A stretch of DNA of 49,275 nucleotides. It comes from Merdimonas faecigallinarum (GTDB taxonomy: Bacteria; Bacillota; Clostridia; Lachnospirales; Lachnospiraceae). Both the position numbers and the translations under genes were made by a program. Where the stretch lies: NCBI GenBank assembly GCA_019119285.1, contig DWXJ01000020.1, positions 1 to 49,275 of the forward strand, given 5' to 3'. This document shows positions 6,301-14,331 of the stretch, piece by piece (positions within the stretch are counted from its first letter, which is position 1; each line of letters opens with the position of its first letter). The notes beneath the pieces are model-generated. The model had not been told where the DNA came from. It saw nothing but the letters and a program-made list of their open reading frames with translations, and did no database searches.

Positions 6301-8223
6301 ATGGCAAAGAAAAGTACATATGATGCAGACAGTATTTCGATATTGGAAGGATTGGAGGCGGTGCGAAAGCGCCCGGGAATGTACATTGGAAGTGTGTCCA
6401 CCAAGGGGCTGAACCATCTGATCTATGAGATCGTGGACAATGCGGTGGACGAGCATCTGGCCGGATTTTGCAGCGAGATCCGGGTGACGCTGGAGGCGGA
6501 CGGTTCCGCGACGGTTGCGGACAATGGACGTGGAGTTCCGGTGGATCGTCATTCTACAGGAGTTTCGGCGGCCCGGGTGGTTTATACCACGCTTCACGCA
6601 GGAGGAAAATTTGACGATACGGCGTATAAGACCAGCGGAGGACTTCACGGAGTGGGCTCTTCTGTGGTCAACGCTCTGTCTACGCATATGGATGTGGAGA
6701 TCAGCCGGGACGGACAGGTCTACCACGACAGATATGAGAGGGGCAAGCCGGTGATCGAACTGGAAGACGGGCTCCTTCCGGTGATCGGAAAATCCAGAAA
6801 GACCGGAACAAAAGTAAATTTCCTGCCGGACGATACGATTTTTGAAAAGACCAGATTCCGGGCAGAAGAGGTCAAGAGCAGGATGCATGAGACGGCCTAC
6901 CTGAATCCGGAACTGACCATCATCTTTGAAGATTTAAGAGGCGAGACGCCGGAGCATATTGAATACCATGAGCCGGACGGGATCCTGGGATTTATCCGGG
7001 AACTGAACGCCAAAAAGGAAGTAGTCCACGACCCGGTGTATTTCAAGGGAGAATGCGACGGGATCGAGGTAGAGGCGGCATTTCAGTACGTCAATGAATT
7101 CCACGAAAATGTCCTGGGCTTCTGTAACAATATTTACAATGCCGAAGGCGGCACCCATCTGACCGGATTCAAGACCACATTTACTACGGTGATCAACCAG
7201 TACGCAAGAGAACTGGGGATCCTGAAGGAAAAAGATTCTAATTTCACCGGAGCGGACATCCGTAACGGCATGACAGCGATTGTATCGATCAAGCATCCGG
7301 ATCCCCGGTTTGAGGGACAGACCAAGACAAAACTTGACAATCCGGATGCTGCCAAAGCCACAAGCAAAGTGACCGGCGACGAGGTGGTGCGGTATTTTGA
7401 CCGGAATGTGGAAAATCTAAAAAAAGTGATCGGATGCGCGGAGAAGGCGGCCAAGATCCGCAAGACGGAGGAGCGGGCCAAGACAAACCTTCTGACCAAA
7501 CAGAAATATTCCTTTGACAGCAACGGAAAACTGGCCAACTGCGAGAGCCGGGACGCTTCAAAATGCGAGATCTTCATCGTGGAGGGAGATTCCGCCGGCG
7601 GTTCCGCAAAAACAGCCAGAGACCGGATGTATCAGGCGATCCTTCCGATCCGGGGAAAAATCCTCAATGTAGAAAAGGCCAGCATTGATAAGATCCTTGC
7701 CAACGCAGAGATCAAAACCATGATCAATGCCTTTGGCTGCGGATTTTCCGAAGGATACGGCAACGATTTCGATATCACAAAGCTCCGCTATGATAAGATC
7801 ATCATCATGGCAGATGCGGATGTGGACGGAGCACATATTTCCACGCTGCTTCTGACCCTGTTTTACCGTTTCATGCCGGAACTGATCTACGAAGGACATG
7901 TGTACATCGCCATGCCGCCGCTCTACAAAGCCATGCCGAAAAAAGGCGAGGAAGAGTATCTTTACGACGACAAGGCGCTGGAAAAATACCGGAAAACCCA
8001 CGACGGGCCATTTACCCTGCAGCGGTATAAAGGACTGGGAGAAATGGACGCAGAGCAATTGTGGGAAACAACATTGAACCCGGAGACCAGGCTGCTGAAG
8101 CTGGTTGAGATCGAGGACGCAAGAATGGCATCCTCCGTAACAGAGATGCTCATGGGAACAGAAGTACCGCCGCGGCGGGCGTTCATCTACGAAAACGCCA
8201 CCGAGGCTGAGTTAGATATTTAA
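6301..8223 (+). CDS. Type IIA DNA topoisomerase, B subunit (ParE/GyrB family)
   Basis: This is the ATPase/TOPRIM subunit of a bacterial type IIA topoisomerase. The GHKL ATPase has EIVDNAVDEHLAG, DNGRGVPV and GGLHGVGSSVVNALS. The TOPRIM domain has EGDSAGG at about 427-434 and DADVDGAH at about 504-511. The C-terminal tail carries QRYKGLGEMDAEQLW. At 640 residues it fits both GyrB and ParE. The locus lacks dnaA, dnaN and recF, so it is not the origin-linked gyrB locus. The A subunit next door has no GyrA box, which favours topoisomerase IV. The gene begins a two-gene unit interrupted only by repeat copy 2. Confidence 0.9.
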   Translation: MAKKSTYDADSISILEGLEAVRKRPGMYIGSVSTKGLNHLIYEIVDNAVDEHLAGFCSEIRVTLEADGSATVADNGRGVPVDRHSTGVSAARVVYTTLHAGGKFDDTAYKTSGGLHGVGSSVVNALSTHMDVEISRDGQVYHDRYERGKPVIELEDGLLPVIGKSRKTGTKVNFLPDDTIFEKTRFRAEEVKSRMHETAYLNPELTIIFEDLRGETPEHIEYHEPDGILGFIRELNAKKEVVHDPVYFKGECDGIEVEAAFQYVNEFHENVLGFCNNIYNAEGGTHLTGFKTTFTTVINQYARELGILKEKDSNFTGADIRNGMTAIVSIKHPDPRFEGQTKTKLDNPDAAKATSKVTGDEVVRYFDRNVENLKKVIGCAEKAAKIRKTEERAKTNLLTKQKYSFDSNGKLANCESRDASKCEIFIVEGDSAGGSAKTARDRMYQAILPIRGKILNVEKASIDKILANAEIKTMINAFGCGFSEGYGNDFDITKLRYDKIIIMADADVDGAHISTLLLTLFYRFMPELIYEGHVYIAMPPLYKAMPKKGEEEYLYDDKALEKYRKTHDGPFTLQRYKGLGEMDAEQLWETTLNPETRLLKLVEIEDARMASSVTEMLMGTEVPPRRAFIYENATEAELDI

Positions 8224-8303
8224 CAGGGTACACCCTGAAATGCAAAAAGTGACAGGGTGAAATGCAATTTGGGACGTAGACCTTTTGCAAAAGTCTACGT
8301 CCT
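8224..8303 (+). repeat. Dispersed palindromic repeat, copy 2
   Basis: The element begins directly after the B-subunit stop and ends 15 bases before the A-subunit start. Its first part has CACCCTG (8231-8237) facing CAGGGTG (8253-8259). Its second part is a hairpin with GGACGTAGAC (8272-8281) and GTCTACGTCC (8293-8302) around TTTTGCAAAA plus one extra base. There is no T-tract after the stem, so transcription probably continues into the A-subunit gene. It matches 132-182 and 22963-23048. Confidence 0.85.
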
Positions 8304-8318
8304 GCGAAGGAGAAAATT

Positions 8319-10559
8319 ATGCAAGATTCGCAGATTATCAGAACAGAATATTCCGATGTGATGAAGAAATCCTACATCGATTATGCTATGAGTGTGATTA
8401 TTGCCCGGGCGCTGCCGGATGTGCGTGACGGCCTGAAGCCGGTGCAGCGCCGGACGCTTTATGATATGTATGAACTGGGGATCCGTTATGACCGCCCGTA
8501 CCGGAAGTGTGCGCGTATTGTGGGAGATACCATGGGTAAATATCATCCTCACGGCGACAGTTCCATTTACGAAGCGCTGGTGGTGATGGCCCAGGACTTT
8601 AAGAAGGGCATGACGCTGGTGGACGGCCATGGCAACTTCGGGTCTATCGAGGGAGACGGCGCCGCGGCCATGCGTTATACGGAAGCCCGGCTGGAGAAGC
8701 TGACGCAGGAGGTTTTTCTGGGCGATCTGGATAAGGATATCGTGGATTTTATGCCGAACTTTGATGAGACGGAGAAGGAGCCTTCTGTGCTGCCGGTCCG
8801 GATCCCCAATCTGCTGGTAAATGGAGCGGAAGGCATCGCGGTTGGTATGGCTACCAGCATCCCGACCCACAATCTGGGCGAGGTGATCGATGCCGTGAAA
8901 GCGTATATGAAAAATGACGAGATCAGCACAAAGCAGCTGATGCGCTATATCAAAGGGCCGGATTTCCCGACTGGGGGCATTGTGATCAATAAGGACGACC
9001 TGGCGGATATTTACGAGACCGGAACCGGCAAGATCAAGCTCAGGGGTAAAGTCGAGGTGGAGGAGCTAAAGGGCGGCCGTCAGAGACTGGTGATCACGGA
9101 GATCCCGTATACCATGATCGGCGCCGGGATCGGTAAATTCCTGAATGACGTGGTCGCGCTGGTGGAATCCAAAAAGACCAGTGATATTACGGATATTTCC
9201 AACCAGTCTTCCAAAGAAGGCATCCGCATCGTGATCGAACTGAAAAAGGGCGCGGATGTGGAAAATCTCACCAATATGCTCTACAAAAAGACCAGGCTGG
9301 AGGATACGTTCGGCGTCAATATGCTGGCAGTGGCAGATGGGCGTCCGGAGACGATGGGCCTGAAAAAGATCATTGAGCATCATGTGGATTTTCAGTTTGA
9401 ACTGGCGACCCGGAAGTATCAGACACTGCTGAAAAAGGAGCAGGATAAAAAGGAGATCCAGGAAGGACTGATCAAGGCCTGCGATGTGATCGATCTGATC
9501 ATCGAGATCCTGCGGGGCAGCCAGTCGGTAAAAGACGCAAAAGAATGTCTGACAAAAGGTGTGACAGAAAACATCAAGTTCAAGTCAGGTATTTCAAAAA
9601 AAATGGCGGCTATGCTGCGGTTTACGGAGCGTCAGGCGACAGCCATCCTGGAAATGCGTCTCTACCGCCTGATCGGCCTGGAGATCAAGGCTCTGATGCA
9701 GGAGCATGAAGAGACACTGAAAAATATCGCACGCTACGAGGATATCCTGAATAATTACGATTCCATGGCGGAAGTGATCGTGGAAGATCTTGACAAGATC
9801 AAAGCAGAATACGGCAGAAAACGCCGTACTGTGATCGAAAACGGGGAAGAGGCAGTTTACGAAGAACATAAGATCGAAGAGCAGGATGTGATCTTCCTGA
9901 TGGACCGTTTCGGTTATGCAAGGACCATTGACGTCAGCACGTATGAAAGAAATAAAGATGCGGCGGACACAGAGAATAAAGTGGTGATCGCCTGCAAAAA
10001 TACCGGCAGGATCTGTCTGTTTACCAACACCGGGAAAATGCACCAGATCAAGGTGCTGGATCTGCCGTTTGGAAAATTCCGGGACAAAGGCGTTCCTGTG
10101 GATAATGTGAGCAATTTTGACAGCACCGGCGAGGATGCGGTTTATCTGTGCGACGCGGAACAGATGCGTTATGCGAAACTCTTATTTGCCACCAGGCAGG
10201 GCATGATCAAAAAGGTGGAAGGAACCGAGTTCCAGGTGGCCAAACGCACCATTGCAGCCACAAAGCTGCAGGCCGGCGACGAGGTGGTGACCGTGCAGGT
10301 GATCACGGATAATCAAAATGTGGTGCTGCAGACCAGGGAAGGATATTTTCTCCGGTTTGCCGCGGACGAAGTGTCGGAAAAGAAAAAAGGCGCGATCGGC
10401 GTACGGGGAATCCGGCTGAAGAAAAAGGATGAACTGGAGCATGCGTATCTGTTTGAAGAGGGTACGGAGACCAAAGTAACATACGGGGAAAAAGAGGTGA
10501 GTCTGAACCGCTTAAAGATGGCAAAGCGGGACGGAAACGGCACCAAGACCAGAGGATAA
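8319..10559 (+). CDS. Type IIA DNA topoisomerase, A subunit (ParC-like)
   Basis: The DNA-breakage subunit, 746 residues. RALPDVRDGLKPVQRR is followed by the region HPHGDSSIYEALV, and the catalytic tyrosine is in RYTEAR near residue 120. The quinolone-sensitive serine and acidic positions look wild type (GDSSIYE). The C-terminal beta-pinwheel is present but shorter than in gyrase. At the place of the GyrA box (QRRGGRG-type, just after the STY motif) it reads STYERNKDAADTENK. Gyrase needs that box for wrapping and supercoiling, so decatenation or relaxation (topoisomerase IV) is the better inference. AAGGAG precedes the start. Confidence 0.88.
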   Translation: MQDSQIIRTEYSDVMKKSYIDYAMSVIIARALPDVRDGLKPVQRRTLYDMYELGIRYDRPYRKCARIVGDTMGKYHPHGDSSIYEALVVMAQDFKKGMTLVDGHGNFGSIEGDGAAAMRYTEARLEKLTQEVFLGDLDKDIVDFMPNFDETEKEPSVLPVRIPNLLVNGAEGIAVGMATSIPTHNLGEVIDAVKAYMKNDEISTKQLMRYIKGPDFPTGGIVINKDDLADIYETGTGKIKLRGKVEVEELKGGRQRLVITEIPYTMIGAGIGKFLNDVVALVESKKTSDITDISNQSSKEGIRIVIELKKGADVENLTNMLYKKTRLEDTFGVNMLAVADGRPETMGLKKIIEHHVDFQFELATRKYQTLLKKEQDKKEIQEGLIKACDVIDLIIEILRGSQSVKDAKECLTKGVTENIKFKSGISKKMAAMLRFTERQATAILEMRLYRLIGLEIKALMQEHEETLKNIARYEDILNNYDSMAEVIVEDLDKIKAEYGRKRRTVIENGEEAVYEEHKIEEQDVIFLMDRFGYARTIDVSTYERNKDAADTENKVVIACKNTGRICLFTNTGKMHQIKVLDLPFGKFRDKGVPVDNVSNFDSTGEDAVYLCDAEQMRYAKLLFATRQGMIKKVEGTEFQVAKRTIAATKLQAGDEVVTVQVITDNQNVVLQTREGYFLRFAADEVSEKKKGAIGVRGIRLKKKDELEHAYLFEEGTETKVTYGEKEVSLNRLKMAKRDGNGTKTRG

Positions 10560-10591
10560 AGCAGAAGGAAAAGCAGAAAGAAGGGTTCCAG

Positions 10592-11431
10592 ATGATACAG
10601 GACATTGCTCCTAAGATCTATAAAAATGAATACCAGCCGCAGCTTCCTGGGCCCGGCGATCATCTGCTCTTTTATGAGGGCAGGAAAATCCTGGTAAAAA
10701 AAGACGGACCGTACATAAAACTGCCTGTATATGAAGAAGGGTGCGCAGAAGAACCAAGATATTTGTTCGCGATTGATGAAAAGAAATTTTTCCTGGGAGG
10801 CGGACAGGATATCGATCCGTTTCTGAAACAGGGGTATCAGTATGAGGATATCCGTATTTTAAGAACAGGAGAATCCAAACATCTCCGGTTTGCCGGGGTT
10901 ACCGGCTGGCAGCTTTTTCAGTGGTATGAAAGCCGTCGTTTCTGCGGAAGATGCGGGGCTTCCATGGTGCATGACGACAAAGAGCGGATGATGCGCTGTC
11001 CGGAATGCGGACTGATGGAATTCCCGAAGATCTGCCCGGCAGTGATCATTGCCGTGACGGACGGAGACAGGATCCTGATGAGCAAATATGCAGGGAGAGA
11101 ATACACCTCCTATGCGCTTCTTGCCGGATTTGCGGAAGTAGGAGAGTCGATTGAAGAGACCGTAAAGCGGGAAGTGATGGAAGAGGTGGGGCTGAAAGTC
11201 CGCAATCTTACTTATTACAAGAGCCAGCCCTGGTCATTTTCCGACACCCTGCTGTTTGGATTCTTCTGCCAGCTTGACGGGTCCGATCAGATCCGTCTGG
11301 ACCGGCAGGAACTTTCTCTGGCGGAATGGGTGAACCGGAAGGACATAAAAGAACAGCCGGATGACTTAAGTCTGACGAACGAAATGATGCAGGTATTTAA
11401 AAGGGGAGAAGAGCCATGCCACAGGAACTGA
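10592..11431 (+). CDS. nudC: NAD(+) diphosphatase / NADH pyrophosphatase, Nudix family
   Basis: NudC hydrolyses NAD(H) to NMN(H) and AMP and can remove NAD caps from RNA. The zinc ribbon CGRCG at about 117-121 and CPECG at about 136-140 precedes the Nudix box GFAEVGESIEETVKREVMEE near 179-198. Downstream, SQPWSFSDTLLFGF matches the SQPWPFP signature that separates NudC from other Nudix enzymes. The length of 279 is normal. The last 16 bases overlap the VanZ-like gene, so the two are probably translated together. Confidence 0.94.
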   Translation: MIQDIAPKIYKNEYQPQLPGPGDHLLFYEGRKILVKKDGPYIKLPVYEEGCAEEPRYLFAIDEKKFFLGGGQDIDPFLKQGYQYEDIRILRTGESKHLRFAGVTGWQLFQWYESRRFCGRCGASMVHDDKERMMRCPECGLMEFPKICPAVIIAVTDGDRILMSKYAGREYTSYALLAGFAEVGESIEETVKREVMEEVGLKVRNLTYYKSQPWSFSDTLLFGFFCQLDGSDQIRLDRQELSLAEWVNRKDIKEQPDDLSLTNEMMQVFKRGEEPCHRN

Positions 11432-11898
11432 TGCAGTACAGATACAAGCGGATCTGCCTGTTGGCCGCCCTGCTCTGGATGGCGGTAATCTTCAGCTTTT
11501 CCGCCCGGCCTGCGGACGAATCCGCCAGGATGAGCCGTTCTGTGGGAGACTGGGTGGGCAGAGTATTTGTTCCCGGATATGAAGAATGGGACGAGGCAAG
11601 CCGGCAGGAATTTGCTGAAAACATCGACTATCCGGTGCGGAAATGTGCCCATGCCGGCGAATATGCGGTACTGGGCGTGCTTCTTACGATGGCGCTTACC
11701 GACAGACGCCGCGTCATGCCGGCAGCAGTCATCGGGATCCTCTATGCGGCCAGCGATGAATTTCACCAGCGGTTTGTACCGGGAAGAAGCTGCCAGCTGA
11801 CAGATGTGCTGCTTGACAGCGCCGGACTTCTGGCAGGCATCATGCTGGTCCTTCTGGCAGACAGGCTGTACCGGCGGTTCCGGCAAAGGAGCAGATAG
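11416..11898 (+). CDS. VanZ-like family membrane protein
   Basis: A 160-residue protein with a hydrophobic N-terminal segment (about 12-28), then a soluble stretch, then RKCAHAGEYAVLG and further hydrophobic segments with SDEFHQRFVPGRSCQLTDVLLDSAGLLAG. These are the typical VanZ-like motifs (KxxHxxEYxxLg and DExxQxxxpgRsxxxxDvxxN/D). VanZ was named from a low-level teicoplanin resistance gene, but most chromosomal homologues have no known role and nothing nearby suggests resistance. GGGGAGAAG lies before the ATG, inside the end of nudC. Confidence 0.85.
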   Translation: MPQELMQYRYKRICLLAALLWMAVIFSFSARPADESARMSRSVGDWVGRVFVPGYEEWDEASRQEFAENIDYPVRKCAHAGEYAVLGVLLTMALTDRRRVMPAAVIGILYAASDEFHQRFVPGRSCQLTDVLLDSAGLLAGIMLVLLADRLYRRFRQRSR

Positions 11899-11930
11899 AG
11901 AAACGGGGCAGAGAAATCTGGAAAAAACCC

Positions 11931-11959
11931 TTGATTTTAGCGGAATATAGTGCTATACT
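11931..11959 (+). promoter_or_regulatory. Sigma-A promoter of the rimP-nusA-infB operon
   Basis: TTGATT (11931-11936), a 17-base spacer and TATACT (11954-11959), with a TGC extension before the -10. It lies 80 bases before rimP and drives the translation-factor cluster. Confidence 0.8.
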
Positions 11960-11985
11960 TCTTATAGTTGCATAAATAACCCGGC

Positions 11986-12020
11986 AGAAGAGTGAACGAA
12001 ATGTTCACTCTTCTTTGTTG
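11986..12020 (+). other. rimP leader hairpin, possible attenuator
   Basis: AGAAGAGTGAAC (11986-11997) pairs perfectly over 12 bp with GTTCACTCTTCT (12003-12014) around a 5-base loop, followed by TTGTTG. It lies between the operon promoter and the rimP ribosome site. The short T-rich tail suggests partial termination. Since nusA is in this operon, NusA-dependent feedback at this hairpin is a reasonable guess but not shown. Confidence 0.55.
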
Positions 12021-12038
12021 ATAAGGAGGAATTTTACA

Positions 12039-12506
12039 TTGTCAAAAAGAGAAATTTACGAAGCCAGAACAGAAGAACTCCTGACGCCTATTGTAGAGGA
12101 GTATGGATTTGAACTGGTGGATGTAGAATATGTAAAGGAAGGCGGGACCTGGTATTTAAGGTCTTATATTGATAAGCCGGGCGGTATCACGGTAGACGAC
12201 TGCGAGATGGTAAGCAGGAGGCTTTCGGATATTCTGGACCGGGAAGATTATATCGAGGACAGTTACATTATGGAAGTCAGTTCCCCCGGGCTTGGAAGGC
12301 CTTTGAAAAAAGAGAAGGATTTCAAACGGAGTCTGGGAGAAGAAGTGGAGATCCGCACCTACCGGATGGTAGATAAGAAAAAAGAGTTTACGGGCATTCT
12401 GAAATCTTATGATGAAGAGACCGTGACCATAGAACTGGATGATGGAACAGATCAGACATTTAGCAAAGGCGACATCGCACTGATCCGCCTGGCATTTGAT
12501 TTTTAA
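12039..12506 (+). CDS. rimP: Ribosome maturation factor RimP
   Basis: RimP binds free 30S subunits and helps their maturation. The 155-residue product has the N-terminal alpha/beta domain (FELVDVEYVKEGGTWYLRSYID, then DDCEMVSRRLSDILD and MEVSSPGLGRPLKKEKDF) and the C-terminal SH3-like domain. The initiator is TTG at 12039, nine bases after AAGGAGG; the ATG at 12015 lies inside the leader hairpin and is rejected. It is the first gene of the nusA operon, the usual order in Firmicutes. Confidence 0.94.
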   Translation: MSKREIYEARTEELLTPIVEEYGFELVDVEYVKEGGTWYLRSYIDKPGGITVDDCEMVSRRLSDILDREDYIEDSYIMEVSSPGLGRPLKKEKDFKRSLGEEVEIRTYRMVDKKKEFTGILKSYDEETVTIELDDGTDQTFSKGDIALIRLAFDF

Positions 12507-12529
12507 GAGAGATAGGAGGAGATAAGATC

Positions 12530-13741
12530 ATGAACACAGAATTAATGGAAGCATTGAATATTTTGGAAAAGGAGAAGGAAATCAGCAAGGATACGATCCT
12601 GGACGCGATCGAAAGTTCCCTGATGAACGCCTGTAAGAACCATTTCGGCAAAGCGGATAATATCAAGCTGATCATGGACCGGGAAACCTGCGATTATCAG
12701 CTGTATGCCGAGAAAACAGTGGTAGAGGAAGTGGAGGACAGCGTAGAAGAGATCAGCCTGGAAGACGCGAAAAAGATCGACAGTAAATACGAACTGGGCG
12801 ACATTGTACAGATTCCTGTGGAATCCAAGTCTTTCGGACGGATCGCGACACAGAACGCCAAGAACCTGATCCTGCAGAAGATCCGCGAAGAGGAACGCAA
12901 AGTCGTATATGACCAGTATTTTGAAAAAGAAAAAGATATCGTAACCGGTATCGTACAAAGATACGTAGGCAAGAATATCAGCATCAATCTGGGCAAGGCC
13001 GACGCTATGCTGACAGAAAACGAGCAGGTAAAAGGCGAGGTATTTAAACCTACGGAAAGAATCAAACTCTATGTCGTAGAAGTGAAAAACACCACAAAAG
13101 GGCCGAAGATCCTGGTGTCCAGAACCCATCCGGAACTGGTAAAGAGACTGTTTGAGGCAGAGGTTACAGAAGTAAAGGACGGTATCGTAGAGATCAAGAG
13201 CATTGCCAGAGAAGCCGGCAGCCGTACAAAGATCGCGGTATGGTCCAATGATCCGGATGTGGATCCGGTGGGCGCCTGCGTGGGTATGAACGGGGCAAGA
13301 GTCAATGCTATCGTAAGCGAACTGCGGGGAGAGAAGATCGACATTGTAAACTGGAGCGATAACCCGGCGATCCTGATCGAAAATGCATTAAGCCCGGCAA
13401 AGGTGATCTCCGTCATGGCGGATCCGGATGAAAAGACAGCCAGCGTGATCGTACCGGATTACCAGTTGTCTCTTGCGATCGGAAAAGAAGGACAGAATGC
13501 AAGACTTGCCGCCCGTCTGACCGGATACAAGATTGATATCAAGAGCGAGACGCAGGCGATCGAGTCAGGAGAACTGCCGGAGAACTATATGGAATTAAGC
13601 GAAGGCGTCTACGAGGAAGAATACGAAGAGCCGTATGAGGAAGCATATGAGGAAACGTATGAGGACGCATACGATGACGCATACGACGAGGCATATGAGG
13701 AAGATGCTTACGACGAGGCAGAGGACGGAGACGATGAGTAA
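12530..13741 (+). CDS. nusA: Transcription termination/antitermination factor NusA
   Basis: NusA binds RNA polymerase and nascent RNA, and affects pausing, termination and antitermination. The domains in order are an N-terminal polymerase-binding domain (1-125), S1 (about 130-200) and KH1/KH2 (about 225-350, with VGMNGARVNAIVSEL and AIGKEGQNARLAARL). From about residue 360 the protein ends in an acidic, tyrosine-rich tail of YEEx/YDDA tetrapeptides, about 40 residues long and coded by 12-base repeat units. The core length is like Bacillus NusA, so the tail is extra. Its stop overlaps the rnpM start. Confidence 0.95.
   Translation: MNTELMEALNILEKEKEISKDTILDAIESSLMNACKNHFGKADNIKLIMDRETCDYQLYAEKTVVEEVEDSVEEISLEDAKKIDSKYELGDIVQIPVESKSFGRIATQNAKNLILQKIREEERKVVYDQYFEKEKDIVTGIVQRYVGKNISINLGKADAMLTENEQVKGEVFKPTERIKLYVVEVKNTTKGPKILVSRTHPELVKRLFEAEVTEVKDGIVEIKSIAREAGSRTKIAVWSNDPDVDPVGACVGMNGARVNAIVSELRGEKIDIVNWSDNPAILIENALSPAKVISVMADPDEKTASVIVPDYQLSLAIGKEGQNARLAARLTGYKIDIKSETQAIESGELPENYMELSEGVYEEEYEEPYEEAYEETYEDAYDDAYDEAYEEDAYDEAEDGDDE
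13600..13738 (+). repeat. 12-base degenerate tandem repeat inside nusA
   Basis: Units such as GAGGAAGCATAT and GACGAGGCATAT repeat in frame about ten times and encode Y-[ED]-[ED]-X tetrapeptides. The units are imperfect but similar enough to allow slippage changes in steps of four residues. Confidence 0.65.
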
Positions 13742-14006
13742 GAAGATGCCTGTGCGCCGCTGCGTGGGGTGCCAGGAAATGAAAAATAAAAAGGAAATGA
13801 TCCGTGTGATCCGCACCCCGGAGGGGGAATTTGAGCTGGACGCCACCGGAAAGAAAAACGGACGCGGCGCTTATCTTTGCCCCAGCCGGGAATGTCTGGA
13901 AAAGGCGGTAAAGAGCAAAGGGCTGGAACGCTCTTTTAAGCAGGCGATCCCGCCGGAGGTTTACAGCCGGCTGGAGAAGGAGATGGATGATCTTGAAACC
14001 AAATAA
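13734..14006 (+). CDS. rnpM: YlxR family RNA-binding protein (RNase P modulator RnpM)
   Basis: A 90-residue basic protein of the YlxR family: MPVRRCVGCQEMKNKKEM at the N-terminus and GRGAYLCPSRECLEKAVK in the middle. A Bacillus member of the family was shown to modulate RNase P; older databases call it DUF448. ATG 13734 overlaps the nusA stop (ATGAGTAA), giving translational coupling. The longer frame back to 13635 only reads the nusA tail repeat in another frame and is rejected. Its position between nusA and the L7Ae-like gene is the standard order. Confidence 0.92.
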   Translation: MSKKMPVRRCVGCQEMKNKKEMIRVIRTPEGEFELDATGKKNGRGAYLCPSRECLEKAVKSKGLERSFKQAIPPEVYSRLEKEMDDLETK

Positions 14007-14307
14007 AACCATGGGGCTCATCGGACTGGCTACAAAAGCAGGAAAGACTGCCGGAGGAGAGTTCCTGACAGAACGGGAAGTCAAATCCGGAAGAGCGACC
14101 CTGGTGATCGTGGCAGAGGATGCTTCAGAGAATACAAAGAAGAAATTTCAGAATATGTGTGAGTATTACAAAGTACCGATCCGTTTTTACGGTGATAAAG
14201 ATACCTTGGGGCATGCAATGGGAAAACAGTTTCGCGCATCTCTTGCGGTACTGGACGAGGGATTGGCGAAAGGGATCAGGAAACATATGGATACGGAAGA
14301 GAACTAA
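13987..14307 (+). CDS. L7Ae/L30e/S12e/Gadd45 family protein (YlxQ-like)
   Basis: A 106-residue RNA-binding protein of the L7Ae family. GLATKAGKTAGGE lies at about residues 13-25, followed by VIVAEDASENTKKKF and VPIRFYGDKDTLGHAMGK. In archaea and eukaryotes this fold binds kink-turn RNA; in Firmicutes the YlxQ member is non-essential and of unclear role. The start overlaps rnpM by 20 bases, with GGAGAAGGAG just ahead. It sits directly before infB, as in Bacillus. Confidence 0.9.
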   Translation: MILKPNKTMGLIGLATKAGKTAGGEFLTEREVKSGRATLVIVAEDASENTKKKFQNMCEYYKVPIRFYGDKDTLGHAMGKQFRASLAVLDEGLAKGIRKHMDTEEN

Positions 14308-14331
14308 AGCTGCATAGAGGAGGTAGATAGT

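Noticed and set aside
11416..11898. VanZ-like gene as an antibiotic resistance determinant
   Set aside because: No van cluster genes are nearby and chromosomal VanZ-like proteins are widespread without known resistance.
13635..13733. N-terminal extension of rnpM
   Set aside because: It only reads the nusA tail repeat in another frame (Arg/His/Met/Thr-rich); the family start is MSKKMPVRRC at 13734.
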